A DNA stretch of 64,000 bases. Source: Reinekea forsetii (lineage in GTDB: Bacteria; Pseudomonadota; Gammaproteobacteria; Pseudomonadales; Natronospirillaceae). The DNA lies in assembly GCF_018860385.1 (NCBI RefSeq), contig NZ_JAHKPH010000003.1, positions 139,585-203,584 on the forward strand. Reading direction: 5' to 3'. Positions 25,828-36,660 of the stretch are shown in pieces (within the stretch, counting starts at the first letter, position 1; every line of letters begins with the position of its first letter). A program made the position numbers and the translations under genes. Below the pieces are notes generated by a model, which was not told where the DNA came from, searched no databases, and was given only the letters and a program-made list of their open reading frames with translations.

Positions 25828-26787
25828 ATGCACCCTACCTTTCAAATACTCGAGCGGCATCGCGATGAACTCGACAGCCATGCTTGTCATTATTTCGATG
25901 CCCCTGACCTTATTCCTTGGCTAAAAAAAGGCGATGATATTTTTACGTTAAATGCCGATGAGAGCTCATCTTTATCCCCATTAGAGCCCGTTTGGCAAAC
26001 TTCTGAGTTAAACATCTTATTTTATCCCAAAGCCAAAGAGCGCTTAACTTGGTGGTTGTACCAAATACAAAGTGCATTAAAAAACCAGCAGCGTATTTGG
26101 GTTGTTGGTGAGAACGATGGAGGCATCAAAAGCCTTCCGAAAAAGCTCAAAGGGTTTTTTGAATGTGAAAAGCTAGACACCGCTAGGCATTGCGCACTAT
26201 TTGAATTAACACCAAACCCAGGCATTAGCGAGCAAAGCTTTTGGACTCAATACGAAACCAATGACCTAATCATTAAGGCATTGCCCGGTGTTTTCAGTGC
26301 TAAAAAGCTCGATACCGGTACGTCTGTATTGCTAGATCACTTGCCAGATATTGCGGCGGGTAATATTTTGGAAATGGGTTCAGGCTCAGGCGTTTTGGCC
26401 TGTGAATTATTGATGCGCCATAAAGAGTGCACAATAGATACCTACGATGTCGACTTATTAGCGTACCAGTCGAGCCTTGCGACTATAACTGCCAACAAAC
26501 TAAACAACCAAGCAACGGTTTATTGGGCGAGTTCTGCAAGCAAACTGCCAACTCAGCGTTATCAAAGTATCGTTACAAACCCACCTTTCCATAAAGGAAT
26601 ACGAACAGAATACGGTCCGACAGAAACTTTTTTTTCGCAAGCGAGCGAGCGTTTAGTGAGGGGCGGTAAACTAATATGGGTTGCCAACGACTTTTTAAAC
26701 TACCAAAATCTTATCAAAGACCAATTCAAGTCGATAAAAATATTGGCTCAAACTCGGGGCTTTAAGGTTTACGAGGCTATTAAATAG
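25828..26787 (+). CDS. rsmC: 16S rRNA (guanine-1207-N2) methyltransferase, RsmC-like
   Basis: A two-domain class I methyltransferase, 319 residues. The N-terminal half (about 1-150) is the degenerate, non-catalytic copy. The C-terminal half has the SAM site GNILEMGSGSGVLACELL (about 178-195), an acidic strand 2 end (YDVDLLAYQSS), and the catalytic TNPPFHKG (about 250-257) in the place of the SNPPFHDG motif. TGTSVLLDHLP before the SAM site is also typical of the RsmC/RsmD-like MTS fold. It is slightly shorter than E. coli RsmC (343). It ends 9 bp from the convergent response-regulator gene. RlmG is the closest alternative. Confidence 0.88.
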   Translation: MHPTFQILERHRDELDSHACHYFDAPDLIPWLKKGDDIFTLNADESSSLSPLEPVWQTSELNILFYPKAKERLTWWLYQIQSALKNQQRIWVVGENDGGIKSLPKKLKGFFECEKLDTARHCALFELTPNPGISEQSFWTQYETNDLIIKALPGVFSAKKLDTGTSVLLDHLPDIAAGNILEMGSGSGVLACELLMRHKECTIDTYDVDLLAYQSSLATITANKLNNQATVYWASSASKLPTQRYQSIVTNPPFHKGIRTEYGPTETFFSQASERLVRGGKLIWVANDFLNYQNLIKDQFKSIKILAQTRGFKVYEAIK

Positions 26788-26796
26788 GGCGTCGCA

Positions 26797-27540
26797 TTAC
26801 CCGACTTCACTCACAAATAAATAGCCTTTAGAGCGAACGGTCTTTATTCGACGCGGATGAATAGGATCGTCGCCTACTTTTGGGCGAATTCTAGAAACAC
26901 GCACGTCTACAGACCTATCTTGCCCGTCGTATTCTATGCCTCTCAATTGGCTAAATATTTGTTCGCGAGTCAAGACTTCACCAGCATGGCTGGCTAATAG
27001 CCAAAGAAGATCAAATTCAGCACTGGTTAATTCAATGGTTTCATTGCTTAGCCAAGCCTCTCTCATGCCATTGTCTATCACCAAATTTCCAAACTGGAGA
27101 CGATCTTCTGATTTGGCCTGATTTTTTTCTTCCTCGGCGCGATCCAAACGACGTAACAAGGTTTGGCACCTAGCTAAAATTAAACGATGGGACGCGGTTC
27201 TGTGAATATAGTCATCAGCCCCCATGTCCAAGCCCAGTACTTGGTCGAGCTCATCGCTGTTTTGACTCATCAGTATAATGCCACCGTTAAAATACTTACG
27301 GCTTAGTTTGCAGATGGTTAAACCAGACTCCCCTTTGAGATCGACCTCTATCAATACGATATCTGGCAAGTCATCTCTGATTCTCGCTAACGCAGCTTGC
27401 GATTCAGATTCAATATTAACCTGTATACCGCTGCGTGAAAGATACTCCGCTAAAGCTTGGGCATGATTCGCATCGTCGTCAACGACTAAAATTCGCTTAT
27501 GTGCTTTGGTTTCGTCCTGGAGTCCCACGGGTTCGCTCAC
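26797..27540 (-). CDS. OmpR-family response regulator with degenerate receiver
   Basis: A 247-residue regulator: receiver (about 16-128), linker, and winged-helix DNA-binding domain (about 145-243, with TSAEFDLLWLLASHAGEVLT and VRSKGYLF). The acidic pocket D21-D23 and switch Ser92 are present. The phosphoacceptor position, expected Asp after IVLI, is Glu65 (codon GAG), and the beta-5 Lys-Pro pair after GADDY is R114-T115. Glu often mimics phospho-Asp, so the protein may be constitutively active or signal without phosphorylation. No sensor kinase lies nearby. The DNA-binding domain is intact. Targets are unknown. Confidence 0.93.
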   Translation of the reverse strand: MSEPVGLQDETKAHKRILVVDDDANHAQALAEYLSRSGIQVNIESESQAALARIRDDLPDIVLIEVDLKGESGLTICKLSRKYFNGGIILMSQNSDELDQVLGLDMGADDYIHRTASHRLILARCQTLLRRLDRAEEEKNQAKSEDRLQFGNLVIDNGMREAWLSNETIELTSAEFDLLWLLASHAGEVLTREQIFSQLRGIEYDGQDRSVDVRVSRIRPKVGDDPIHPRRIKTVRSKGYLFVSEVG

Positions 27541-27672
27541 CTAATTTTCATGAAGACATTAAATGTGGTGTGCAAATTCAAACATTGGCAACACACCCTG
27601 TTGAATTATAAATTTAGACGTTATTTTTCAAATAGCGAGGTTTCAGGGTAGATTTGTTACTTTATGTGAATT

Positions 27673-27696
27673 GCCCTGCATTTTGCAATACAGGGC
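27673..27696 (-). terminator. Hairpin after upp
   Basis: GCCCTGCATT (27673-27682) pairs with AATACAGGGC at 27687-27696 (one G-T pair) around a GCAA-type loop on the minus strand, 9 bp beyond the upp stop. It has only a poor T run, so it could be a weak terminator or an RNA-stabilising end of the mks-upp transcript. Confidence 0.5.
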
Positions 27697-27704
27697 GTCG
27701 GTTT

Positions 27705-28334
27705 TTAGCGAGTTCCGAACAATTTATCGCCGGCATCACCTAAACCTGGGACAATAAATCCTTGCTCGTTTAAGTGATCATCAACGGTTGCTACGTAGAT
27801 ATCAACATCAGGATGTTTCTCTTCAATCGCCTTAGCGCCTTCTGGAACGGCTAGTAAACACAAGCCCATAATCGAAGTGCAGCCTTTTTGCTTTAATAGG
27901 TCGATGGTGGCAATCATTGAGCCACCCGTAGCCAGCATAGGGTCGACAATTAATGCCGTGCGTTCTTGCACGTCTTCAACGACTTTATCAAAGTAGTAAA
28001 CAGGCTCTAGAGTCTCTTCATCACGATACAACCCAACAACACTGACACGTGCCGATGGAAGTAACTGTAAAACGCCATCCATCATGCCTAAACCAGCTCG
28101 CAAAATAGGGACTACGGTAATTTTTTTACCTGCAATGCGATCAACTTGCATTGTGCTGCCATCCCACCCAGTAATATCAACTTTATCGGTATCTAAGTGT
28201 CGGGTTGCCTCGTACGTTAACAAGTTGCCAATTTCCGATGCCAATTCGCGGAAATGTTTGGTACTGATACCTTCTTCGCGCATGATGCCCACTTTATGAG
28301 CCAATAATGGATGCTTAATTTCTATAATTGCCAT
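27705..28334 (-). CDS. upp: Uracil phosphoribosyltransferase
   Basis: A pyrimidine salvage enzyme that makes UMP from uracil and PRPP in the cytosol. At 209 residues it is standard length. The PRPP-binding loop [15 protein letters not shown] is near 129-143, and the uracil-binding C-terminal segment ([17 protein letters not shown], about 193-209) is intact. The start ATG lies 2 bp after the stop of the condensin gene, and its GAGGG ribosome site lies in that gene's last codons, so it is the fourth gene of the mks operon here. More often upp sits alone or with uraA. Confidence 0.97.
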   Translation of the reverse strand: MAIIEIKHPLLAHKVGIMREEGISTKHFRELASEIGNLLTYEATRHLDTDKVDITGWDGSTMQVDRIAGKKITVVPILRAGLGMMDGVLQLLPSARVSVVGLYRDEETLEPVYYFDKVVEDVQERTALIVDPMLATGGSMIATIDLLKQKGCTSIMGLCLLAVPEGAKAIEEKHPDVDIYVATVDDHLNEQGFIVPGLGDAGDKLFGTR

Positions 28335-28336
28335 CG

Positions 28337-31300
28337 TTACAATCCCTCTAAAAAGTCTAATTCAGCTTGCTTACGAATCACTTTACGATGATTCGCCCAT
28401 AATTCCTGTATTTTTTCTTGGTTACATTGTTGACGGTCAACCAAAACTCGCGTGTTCAACTCGCCTCGCGCACTCGCATTGGTCAGCGGCACTTTCGAGA
28501 AAACGAATTGATTCGATATCATATCCATAAATGGACCTGATTTACTGGTTGGCATTATAAAGAGTAACTGTAGCCCTAAACTTTCGGTTAGGTATCGGAT
28601 TACTTCTTTAGATCGTGTCTCATCCATCTTAGAAAAGGCTTCATCGACCAGTACCATTCTCAGATGACTGTCGCCTTCGTTAAATCGAAATGCAGAGGTA
28701 ATCGCCGCAGAGCGAATGATATAGGCGGGAGTTTCAAGCTGCCCACCCGAGCCTGTACCGTATTGAGAAAGTGCAATGGGCTGCTTACCTTCGGGCTGCT
28801 TATAAATTTCATAACTGCGATAGTTACGGTAATCTGAAATTCGCTCTAATTCTCTTAATGCTCGCTGCTCATCAACATCAAGCAGCATAGTCATTAATTG
28901 ATCTCTAATTTTGCTAGAGCGTTCTGTCAATTTCGTATCAAATAAGGTATTGCCCTCACCAATAGATGGGCTTTTAAATACTTCGTCAAAGAAGTGCCAA
29001 TACTCTTTAAATTCTGGCACCCATTGATAATCGAACCAATACTTTTCTCTATCGGCACCAAATCTATGATGCTCCAACTCTTTATTAAGGTTCTGTAATA
29101 CCCGCTTACCTTCATTGATAGAATGGTAAATGGCGTGGCATAAATTCGTCACGAATGCGCTATTAAAACTTTCACGTAGCGAGGCCAGTTGGTCGACCTT
29201 CTCCACTAACACATTGTTTCTCATACGGTTTAAGCCATTATCAATGGCCCGCCGTAAATTCACCATACCGCGGAAAAAATCTAAACTATGCAGCTGGCCA
29301 TAATCCATGTCTATTTCGATCGCATCTTGCTGCTGACATTCTTGATTATGCTCTTTCAGCAATACTTCCAACTCATGAGCTTTAGCTGTTAACTCACTCT
29401 CAAGAGATTTACGCAGATTCTCTTCACGATCGGCATCGGTATCGGCCGCCTGCTCATCGGCCGCCTTAAGTCGTGCATCGACATCGAAGTTCGGCCAAAA
29501 CTCAACAATATTTCGTAAATACTCTTCTTTTTCTTCTGAACGAAGCTGTGTATCTTCCTGCTGTTCCGATAAATAGCCACACTGCTTAGTCAACCCGGCT
29601 ATACGCTCCTGCAATTTGCCTTTTTGCTCATTGCCATCGCTGATCTTTTTATCAAGTTCAGCTAACGCCGTTGATACTTGCTTATACTCTTCTTCGATTC
29701 CTTGAACATCACTTAGGTCTAACGAAGTAAGTGCTTGTTCGGCGTTTCTTAGCTCGCGATGGGTTTCCAGCATATCCCGCATAAACTGGCCATGCTGCAT
29801 ATGCGTCAATTGATTCACGGCATTGTATAGGCTGCGAATTTCATCAACGCCGGCTTGAAGCTCATTCGCTTGTTTTGCGAGTTCGTTTAATTCATTTTTC
29901 TTTGCATCTAATGCTCGTTCACGAGCACCCTGGCCAAAGACTAAATCTGAAATAGGCAAATCACAGCGGTACATGGCGTAGGCTCCGCTGCCTAAGCCAG
30001 CGGGGGTGACGCCTCGTCGCGTTTTCTTCAATTCTTGCGCATCTTTGCACTGCTCTACCATGCCATAACTGGCTGTTAAATAAGATTTTGCGATGGCGTG
30101 ATCAAATTTAAGGAGATGTACAATTGAGTTGCTGGGCAACTTAATGCGCTGAGCGTCTTGTTTCGCTTTACTGCCTTGAATAACCCTAGCGCGATTATCA
30201 CGTGGTAAGGCTCGTACAATACTGATGGCTTCGGCTTCGTAATCTGGCTCAACTAATATGGCAAATCGTGCACCGGCCATATAGCCTTCTAATGATGACT
30301 GCCATTGCTCATCTAAAATTTCAACGTAATCACACAATACCCTAGGGTCTGCTTCTGGGCATTCACGTTTGATGGCCTCTATCGCAATTCGAACATGATG
30401 AGGGTAATTCACCTGCGCCGATGCCAAACTATCGATGTCTTGTTGTTTACGAGAAATGGATTGTCGAGTTTGCAGTAATCGTTGTTCGCGTCGATCAACT
30501 AGACGCTGCGCTTGATCACGCAAGGAAACCCCGCTGCCCTGCATTTGCTCATCAAACCACAGTTGACGCCACTCATTTAGCAGTGACTGTTGGCTGAGCG
30601 CAGCATCGAGATGGGCCTCTAACGGGCTGATGTCAATCCAGTCTTGATTCAATAAACTTTGAAAATCAATTTCCAATTTAGATTGTTGCGCCACCTGTTT
30701 GGCCAGCTGGTGCAAACGCTTATCGCCAAGACCTTCTATCTCTGTAGCTAAAGAGGACTTAAGCAGCAACTGGTGTAGGCTATTGCTAGCGGTTAATGTT
30801 TTTTCAAGCGCCATATTTTGACGCAGCAATGGCTCAGCTTGTTTTTGCAGCTTTTCTGTGGCTTCTTTTACTTTCGTTTCAAATCGATCTTTATCTTGCA
30901 ACGCCTCCACGCCTCGGCGTTGCGCTTCAATAGAAACCAATTGGTCATGGGTTTGCCGTCGTCTTTCTGTTGCAACATCTAAATCATTGATTAACGCTTC
31001 GTGACTATTAATTACTTTTTGCTGTTCCGATTTTACCGCCAAGTAACGTTGTTGATCGGCAACATAGCGGGATTTAGCCGCGATGTAATCTGTGACGTTG
31101 TAATCTATCCATCGATCAACATAGCTTTCACCAGCGCTTCGAGCTTGGGCTAACCGGTCAATGATCGACTTAAGTCTATTAGCCTCGTTCTCCATTCCAT
31201 TAATGGTTTTCATTAAATCTGAAACTGTGCGAATGGCTTCGCCGAGATCTTTCTTTTCGAGGATTTCTTGAGCGACAAAGCCGTCTATGCTTTTAACCGG

Positions 31301-31963
31301 CTTATAAGCCATGAATCGAGAGAAAGCACGCGCCGCATTCATGGCTTCACGTTCACTGATGGCATCGGAACGGCCTTTCAACGCTGCGTATAATCGCCGT
31401 AAATACTGCTTTTTAGTGTCATACTTTTCTACACTGACTTTACGCGAACTCAACCGACTGACAATTTTATCTAAAGAAATTACTTGAGATCGGCCATCAT
31501 TCTCTTGAACAAAATCAGACTTAGAAAGTGACTCACCGGCACTGATAAAATAGGCAATATCCGATTGACGAGCAATAGGGGTCGCACCGGCTTTATCTAA
31601 AAAGGCTGAAACACCAATGATTGCCGTAAACGGCTCAGCTGATTCGCCTTGTGTTGGGTGAAAGACAGCGGCTAAATAACCCACTGTTGGGTCTAACCGT
31701 GCAAAAGATCCATCATCACACCCCAGTACATAAGAAGCCAGCGTACGAACCTGTTTGCCGCGCCCACGCTGGGTAGCTTCATCTTGACCGGGGTTGTACT
31801 GGAATAAAGTATCGTGCGCGGCCGTCATAATAGTTTGCAGGGCATCAGCGGCCGTGGTTTTACCCGACCCGTTACCGCCACTAAATAAATTAATCGGACC
31901 AAAATCAAATTCCATCACTGGAATATTGCCCCAATTTACGTAAATAAATTTCTTTAAATGCAC
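28337..31963 (-). CDS. SMC-like ATPase of an MksB/JetC-type condensin
   Basis: A 1208-residue SMC-like protein. Walker A is GGNGSGKTT (29-37). Long Gln/Glu/Leu-rich coiled coils cover about 240-560 and 690-960, separated by a hinge-like region (about 570-680). The ABC signature [11 protein letters not shown] is near 1066-1076, and Walker [14 protein letters not shown] near 1103-1115. The protein would close DNA-entrapping rings with the MksE/MksF-like partners upstream (3-bp gap to mksE). GTG start 31963 has an AAGGAA site. Family choice is between MksB and Wadjet JetC. No JetD/MksG nuclease is present, which favours a housekeeping condensin. Confidence 0.85.
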   Translation of the reverse strand: MHLKKFIYVNWGNIPVMEFDFGPINLFSGGNGSGKTTAADALQTIMTAAHDTLFQYNPGQDEATQRGRGKQVRTLASYVLGCDDGSFARLDPTVGYLAAVFHPTQGESAEPFTAIIGVSAFLDKAGATPIARQSDIAYFISAGESLSKSDFVQENDGRSQVISLDKIVSRLSSRKVSVEKYDTKKQYLRRLYAALKGRSDAISEREAMNAARAFSRFMAYKPVKSIDGFVAQEILEKKDLGEAIRTVSDLMKTINGMENEANRLKSIIDRLAQARSAGESYVDRWIDYNVTDYIAAKSRYVADQQRYLAVKSEQQKVINSHEALINDLDVATERRRQTHDQLVSIEAQRRGVEALQDKDRFETKVKEATEKLQKQAEPLLRQNMALEKTLTASNSLHQLLLKSSLATEIEGLGDKRLHQLAKQVAQQSKLEIDFQSLLNQDWIDISPLEAHLDAALSQQSLLNEWRQLWFDEQMQGSGVSLRDQAQRLVDRREQRLLQTRQSISRKQQDIDSLASAQVNYPHHVRIAIEAIKRECPEADPRVLCDYVEILDEQWQSSLEGYMAGARFAILVEPDYEAEAISIVRALPRDNRARVIQGSKAKQDAQRIKLPSNSIVHLLKFDHAIAKSYLTASYGMVEQCKDAQELKKTRRGVTPAGLGSGAYAMYRCDLPISDLVFGQGARERALDAKKNELNELAKQANELQAGVDEIRSLYNAVNQLTHMQHGQFMRDMLETHRELRNAEQALTSLDLSDVQGIEEEYKQVSTALAELDKKISDGNEQKGKLQERIAGLTKQCGYLSEQQEDTQLRSEEKEEYLRNIVEFWPNFDVDARLKAADEQAADTDADREENLRKSLESELTAKAHELEVLLKEHNQECQQQDAIEIDMDYGQLHSLDFFRGMVNLRRAIDNGLNRMRNNVLVEKVDQLASLRESFNSAFVTNLCHAIYHSINEGKRVLQNLNKELEHHRFGADREKYWFDYQWVPEFKEYWHFFDEVFKSPSIGEGNTLFDTKLTERSSKIRDQLMTMLLDVDEQRALRELERISDYRNYRSYEIYKQPEGKQPIALSQYGTGSGGQLETPAYIIRSAAITSAFRFNEGDSHLRMVLVDEAFSKMDETRSKEVIRYLTESLGLQLLFIMPTSKSGPFMDMISNQFVFSKVPLTNASARGELNTRVLVDRQQCNQEKIQELWANHRKVIRKQAELDFLEGL

Positions 31964-31966
31964 GGG

Positions 31967-32668
31967 CTATTCCTTTTCGATGTCATTTTCAGCGGTGAGG
32001 TTGAGGTCTTCAGGCTCATCACCTTCTGGCGAATCTTGCAGTGGTGTTTCGCCTAGCAAAGAGGACAGCACATCATCGGAAACGTAACTGATGATCATAG
32101 GTCGAATACGAATCCATAGGTCGCTGCTGTCTTCGCTCAATTCTTGATTCAATTGAATCAAACGCAATTGTTTGAGCCGTTTGAAAATAGAGCGACGATC
32201 TGTCAGCTGCTCAGGCAAGGTGCGTTTCAATAGGTTACGTAAACTCAACGTCACATTTTCAATAGACACCAATACACAGCCTTGGTCGTCTAGCTGACCT
32301 TCTCGCAGAGCCCGATCATATAAACTGCGCAGCACAAGAACCACGGCGACCTCGTTTTGGGTCAACCGAATACGGAACCCACCGTTAAAAGGCTGGTCTT
32401 CGTGGTCAGACAAACCAGGAACTTCAGCGCCTGGCGGAAAAAGACGGACAAAATTGAATCGTTGATCGTGAGCGATACGTATACCAATGATAGATAAGTA
32501 ATCTTCTACTAAATCTTGCAACCGCACAAAACGATCGTATAGCACTTGTTCTGTTTGGCTCTCATCGCGACACAACACACCGTAATCCATTAATCGAATC
32601 AATAGTTCGGAATATTCGTTTTGACTGACGCCTGCTTTTTCAAGCTGCTGTTCAATTTCCTGAAACAA
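31967..32668 (-). CDS. MksE/JetB-like condensin subunit (DUF4194-like)
   Basis: A 233-residue, mostly winged-helix protein of the KITE type that binds the kleisin in MukBEF/MksBEF complexes. The N-terminal [20 protein letters not shown] and the segment [15 protein letters not shown] are like DUF4194/MksE; the last 35 residues are acidic and disordered. It starts with TTG at 32668, overlapping the end of the kleisin-like gene by 17 bp with a GAGGAAG site inside that gene, and is followed 3 bp later by the SMC gene. Assignment rests on gene order and this general similarity. Confidence 0.78.
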   Translation of the reverse strand: MFQEIEQQLEKAGVSQNEYSELLIRLMDYGVLCRDESQTEQVLYDRFVRLQDLVEDYLSIIGIRIAHDQRFNFVRLFPPGAEVPGLSDHEDQPFNGGFRIRLTQNEVAVVLVLRSLYDRALREGQLDDQGCVLVSIENVTLSLRNLLKRTLPEQLTDRRSIFKRLKQLRLIQLNQELSEDSSDLWIRIRPMIISYVSDDVLSSLLGETPLQDSPEGDEPEDLNLTAENDIEKE

Positions 32669-34133
32669 GGTTGGCTTCCTCTAAACTGTTTTCCGCATCG
32701 TGAGTGAGACTAATTTCAAACAGGTCTTGCGATGTAAAATACTCACTGTGTACGGGATCTTGATGAATATATTTAACGTTAAATTTAAATTCGCTGCTAA
32801 AAGAATTTGCACTACCAACCTCAATGGCATGAGAGAGCGACAGCAATTCATCTGCAGATTTAACCGGTAAATCTGATGTTCTAACCGACTCACCTCGCGT
32901 CAAATGCGAGATTAAATATTGGCGCACCTGGTTATCGTTTATTAAAAATGCTTGATCTAACCACTGCTGCACCACTAACTCTTTGCGTGCTGATTGATCA
33001 AAATCTCCTATCTGGTCTTCGACGACATCTAAAGAGAACTCTCGGCGCACTCGTTTGTTATGCAACCGTATGGTTGAGGGATCTAAGTAGCCCAATTGAG
33101 GGACAGACATTAATTGGCTCGCTCTGTCCAGTAACGCGCTTTGTTCACTGTCTGATTTTTCAACGAACTGCTGACACACTTGAACCATGTCATTGTGGCT
33201 GGAGCTAGACAAATAATTCATTTGCCGAATAATAAGGTCGGCTCGCTTGGTAAAGCCTTGCAATGCCTTTCTGAGTGCGGGCAGCATAATGTCGCTGGCC
33301 GCCTGCAAACGCGTTTCTATGCTATCTAAAATAAGCCAAAGCACCGATTGATTTTCTTGAACTAGCTCAGGCAATAGCTCTCTTAATCGTTTTTCAGCGT
33401 TTTGTTTGAAGGTTTTATTTTTGTTGCGGATGTTATGAATGATCTCAACTATGTGATCCCGATATTTTTCAACGTTGTCGGCAGAGAGTCGAATGGCTAA
33501 GTCGGGCTGGAATCGTCGTTCCATAAAATCAAAGAAGTCTTCTGTCGCTTGCGCGATCATGGCATGGGTTTCCATTTCTCGCACTAAAGATCGCTTTCGT
33601 TCGTCTAACTCAGCAATGATATCGGTAAAATCACTGATGATGCTTTCAGAATATTCCCAAGCATCTAGGAGATCATAAACTTCACCACTTTCAAAAAATG
33701 AATTAATAGCGTTTCGCACATTTCGTGTATTTCGGTGACGTGTACGAATAGATGACATGTCATTTTGCACAAATGGTTCGGTAAAGGTTCGACCCATTCG
33801 GCTGAAATTGAAAGAGCTTTGTAAGTTGGCTTCGTCGACTTGTTTTTCTAGCCAGCCATGATCGAGTAACATAGAAAGAATCCAATTCGATTTTTCACGA
33901 TTGGTACGAAACCGACCATCGAACTCATCATCACCACTCGACAACACTGGCGAACGCTCCAATGCCGCGCTGAAAGTATCGATGACATCATCGCGATTAA
34001 GCGCGTGGCCATAATCGGCACTCGAACTGGCATACAACCGCCGATACAGCTCTTTCAGCGCATCGACAATTTGCTCACGATACTTACTCGTCAGGGGTCT
34101 AAAAAACTGCTCACGTTTTTGATCAAAAAACAT
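32652..34133 (-). CDS. MksF/JetA-like kleisin subunit
   Basis: About 493 residues from ATG 34133; the frame continues upstream to TTG 34175, but the [20 protein letters not shown] start fits the family (FF..L..) and an AGAGAG site precedes it. N-terminal winged-helix region (to about 110), central helical bundle and coiled coils (about 150-330), and a C-terminal winged-helix domain, as expected for the kleisin that bridges the SMC heads. It is first in the operon kleisin, MksE-like, SMC, upp, which is the mksF-E-B order of pseudomonads. It diverges from bcp with about 240 bp between starts. Confidence 0.78.
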   Translation of the reverse strand: MFFDQKREQFFRPLTSKYREQIVDALKELYRRLYASSSADYGHALNRDDVIDTFSAALERSPVLSSGDDEFDGRFRTNREKSNWILSMLLDHGWLEKQVDEANLQSSFNFSRMGRTFTEPFVQNDMSSIRTRHRNTRNVRNAINSFFESGEVYDLLDAWEYSESIISDFTDIIAELDERKRSLVREMETHAMIAQATEDFFDFMERRFQPDLAIRLSADNVEKYRDHIVEIIHNIRNKNKTFKQNAEKRLRELLPELVQENQSVLWLILDSIETRLQAASDIMLPALRKALQGFTKRADLIIRQMNYLSSSSHNDMVQVCQQFVEKSDSEQSALLDRASQLMSVPQLGYLDPSTIRLHNKRVRREFSLDVVEDQIGDFDQSARKELVVQQWLDQAFLINDNQVRQYLISHLTRGESVRTSDLPVKSADELLSLSHAIEVGSANSFSSEFKFNVKYIHQDPVHSEYFTSQDLFEISLTHDAENSLEEANLVSGN

Positions 34134-34370
34134 CCAAGCTCTCTGTAATATCAATAACTTAGCGGAAATCGCCAAAACGCCCCAGCATACAACAAATCTG
34201 CGGCTAAAACGAGATTCGAACGACGTTACGCCTCAAAAAACACTCTGGCCCACGGGCTCCTTTACATTATCTTTGTGGGCTTGGCTGGTTAAAACTATTA
34301 CACGTTAATTGAGCATTTCATCAAGCCACGATAACCTATGGCCACTTTATAGGATATTAAGGACTCAATT

Positions 34371-34853
34371 ATGGCTCTACCTCCATTACAATTGCCTACA
34401 GTGGGCAAAGCGGCCCCTGCTTTCACGACCGTAAACCAATCTGGTGAAAAGGTGGCTCTCACCGGCCTTAAGGGTAAGCGCGTCGTCCTTTATTTTTACC
34501 CAAAAGCCATGACACCTGGCTGTACCACGCAAGCGTGCGGCATAAGAGATACCCAAGCCGAATTTAAAAAGCGCAACGCTGTTGTTTTAGGCATTAGCCC
34601 GGATGCGCCGTCACGTTTAGAAAAGTTCATTGAAAAGCAATCTTTAAATTTTGACCTTCTAAGCGATGAAGACCACAAAATTGCTGAAAAATACGGTGTT
34701 TGGGCGCTGAAAAAATTCATGGGAAAAGAATATGTCGGCATACATCGCCTTACTTTTATTATTGATGAAAAAGGCAAGTTGGTTCACATCATGGAAAAGG
34801 TGAAAACCAAGTCTCATCACGATGATGTACTCGAAATTCTTGATAATCTTTAG
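34371..34853 (+). CDS. bcp: Thioredoxin-dependent peroxiredoxin (Bcp/PrxQ)
   Basis: A 160-residue peroxiredoxin that reduces hydrogen peroxide and organic peroxides using thioredoxin. The peroxidatic Cys51 and resolving Cys56 sit five apart in TPGCTTQACGIRD, the Bcp/PrxQ arrangement. The fold is complete (KGKRVVLYFYPKAMTPGC, then ISPDAPSRLEKF and FIIDEKGKLVHI). Its length matches E. coli Bcp (156). It diverges from the condensin operon and is upstream of a TPR protein gene 81 bp later. Confidence 0.96.
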   Translation: MALPPLQLPTVGKAAPAFTTVNQSGEKVALTGLKGKRVVLYFYPKAMTPGCTTQACGIRDTQAEFKKRNAVVLGISPDAPSRLEKFIEKQSLNFDLLSDEDHKIAEKYGVWALKKFMGKEYVGIHRLTFIIDEKGKLVHIMEKVKTKSHHDDVLEILDNL

Positions 34854-34934
34854 CTTCTGTTTCGGTGCCTGTGATCCAATTCATGGTGCACCGTTGTAAA
34901 AAGCTTAACGTTTTAATCACATTAGAAGAAATAA

Positions 34935-35579
34935 ATGACCAAATCGATCATTGCTGGCCTGATACTCTTACTGTCGAGCGCTGCTAACGCTTGGGATAAT
35001 AACGACATCGATCAAGCTTGGCGCACCGAAAATATTGATCAACTAACCAAATTTGCGGAACTCGATGGGTTTGATGCCCTTTACAGCCATTATCGACTTG
35101 CATTATTAGCACAGGAGCAAGGCGATAAAAAACTGGCAAAAAAATCACTTGAGACTATTTTCGATGCGCTTGAAGACAATTATCAAAGTTCAGACCAAGC
35201 CGCCTTGTATTACAACGCTCTCGGTTTATCGATCGCGCTAAAACCATGGACCGCAGCTTTTACACTTAAAAAAGCGAACAATGCATTGGAATATAGCGAT
35301 TCGGCTACCCCTAACCATGCACCGTCTCTCGTTGCGAAAGCCGTAGGGCTCATTAACCGCCCAGCCTTTGCTGGCGGAGACAAAGCCCAAGCCCTAATAT
35401 ATTTAGATGAAGCCCTTGAGACTTATCGACTATCAGAAGCGTGGGGCTATGAAGATGCTTGGCTTTGGAAAGTTAAAGTATTGGCCGCGCTAGACCAGCC
35501 TGAACAGGCGCAAGCCGCTCTAAAAGCGTTGCTGACTAAGTTCCCCGATTTCAAAGCAGCAGAGCGTCTAGCATTGTAA
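34935..35579 (+). CDS. Exported TPR-repeat protein of unknown function
   Basis: A 214-residue protein with a signal peptide (MTKSIIAGLILLLSSAANA) and helical repeats: YSHYRLALLAQEQGDKKLAK, ALYYNALGLSIALKPWTAAF, and EDAWLWKVKVLAALDQPEQA look like TPR/Sel1-type helix pairs. It should be periplasmic. I recognise no named family, although PNHAPSLVAKAVGLINRPAF with GGDKAQALIYLDEAL recalls periplasmic TPR proteins of unknown role. It is downstream of bcp and 51 bp upstream of the asparaginase gene, so it may be in a small operon with the latter. Confidence 0.72.
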   Translation: MTKSIIAGLILLLSSAANAWDNNDIDQAWRTENIDQLTKFAELDGFDALYSHYRLALLAQEQGDKKLAKKSLETIFDALEDNYQSSDQAALYYNALGLSIALKPWTAAFTLKKANNALEYSDSATPNHAPSLVAKAVGLINRPAFAGGDKAQALIYLDEALETYRLSEAWGYEDAWLWKVKVLAALDQPEQAQAALKALLTKFPDFKAAERLAL

Positions 35580-35630
35580 TTGAAAGAAACTTCGTTACCA
35601 TTTCCAATTATGTAATTAATTGGAACCCTT

Positions 35631-36614
35631 ATGGCGCACTACCTCATTATAAATACCGGCGGAACCATTGGCATGGTCGACGGTCCTAAAGGCCTAACTC
35701 CCAGCGCTGGTATCATAGAGCAAACCATGCAGACAGCCCCAGAACTCGATGCATGGCGTGCCCACCGTTTAAGCTGGAAGCAGTGGCAGCCACTACTGGA
35801 TTCATCCGATTTAAACCCACAGCATTGGCTCGACATTAAAATGTCGATTGTCGATGCAATGAGCCAAGGCAACCTTGATGGTGTATTAGTGATTCACGGA
35901 ACCGATACTCTATCTTACAGCGCGGCTGCATTAAGCTACCTGCTAACTGGCTGTAAAATACCTGTCGTTATTACTGGCTCTATGCTGCCTATTGGAACAA
36001 AAAATACCGACGCGCTTGCCAATTTAGCGTTGGCACTAAAGGGTTTAGAAAGTAAGCGAGCTGAAGTTATGGTGGCCGTAGGCGATTCCTTACTGCCGGC
36101 GGCAAAAGCCACCAAGGCAACAACCTTTAAGCATCAGGCATTTACTGCCTGCCAGTGGCAAGACGTGCAGTGGAATACTCCATCTCCTAAGCCAATGACC
36201 AATCCGTTTTCACAGTTGTCCCAGTGGAAAGATGTTAAAATCGGTCTGTTTACGCTGTTTCCAGGTACCACATTTGAAAGCCTTTCGATGATGATTAGTG
36301 GTGACTATCGCGCCATAATTATTAACGCATTTGGAAATGGAAACGCCCCAAGTAATCCAACTTTTTTAGAATTGTTGGCGCAGGCCACCGAGAAGAACAT
36401 ACCGATATTTATTCGCAGCCAATGCTTTGAAGGGTCGGTCGATTTCGAACTTTACGCGGCTGGCGCTATGTTTAAAGAGCATAACGCCATAGAATGTGGG
36501 CACATGAGTGTGGAAGCGGTACTCACTAAGCTGCAGTTGATCAGTGCCATCACCCATTCAAGTGAAGAATTAGTGAGCTTATTTAAAACGCCCCTGAGCC
36601 GAGAATGGCAATAA
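35631..36614 (+). CDS. ansA: L-asparaginase, type I (cytoplasmic)
   Basis: A 327-residue asparaginase hydrolysing L-asparagine to aspartate and ammonia. It has both catalytic-threonine signatures: INTGGTIGM (residues 7-15, with Thr12) and GVLVIHGTDTLSYSA (about 83-97). There is no signal peptide, so it belongs to the cytoplasmic type I. KATTFKHQAF and the C-terminal SQCFEGSVDFELYAAG are also typical. It is followed after 46 bp by a small unknown gene and hrpB. Confidence 0.93.
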   Translation: MAHYLIINTGGTIGMVDGPKGLTPSAGIIEQTMQTAPELDAWRAHRLSWKQWQPLLDSSDLNPQHWLDIKMSIVDAMSQGNLDGVLVIHGTDTLSYSAAALSYLLTGCKIPVVITGSMLPIGTKNTDALANLALALKGLESKRAEVMVAVGDSLLPAAKATKATTFKHQAFTACQWQDVQWNTPSPKPMTNPFSQLSQWKDVKIGLFTLFPGTTFESLSMMISGDYRAIIINAFGNGNAPSNPTFLELLAQATEKNIPIFIRSQCFEGSVDFELYAAGAMFKEHNAIECGHMSVEAVLTKLQLISAITHSSEELVSLFKTPLSREWQ

Positions 36615-36660
36615 CACTCTTTGAAAGAGCTCAGCAATATAACTGTAAGAGAGATTCTCA

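Noticed and set aside
28337-34133. A complete Wadjet (JetABCD) anti-plasmid defence system
   Set aside because: The three condensin-like genes are present but no JetD/MksG nuclease gene is adjacent; the next gene is upp. The order fits MksFEB.
34176-34370. A tRNA-like T-arm (GTTCGAATC on the minus strand) near 34210
   Set aside because: The flanking bases do not pair into a T-stem and no acceptor, D or anticodon stems can be built around it.
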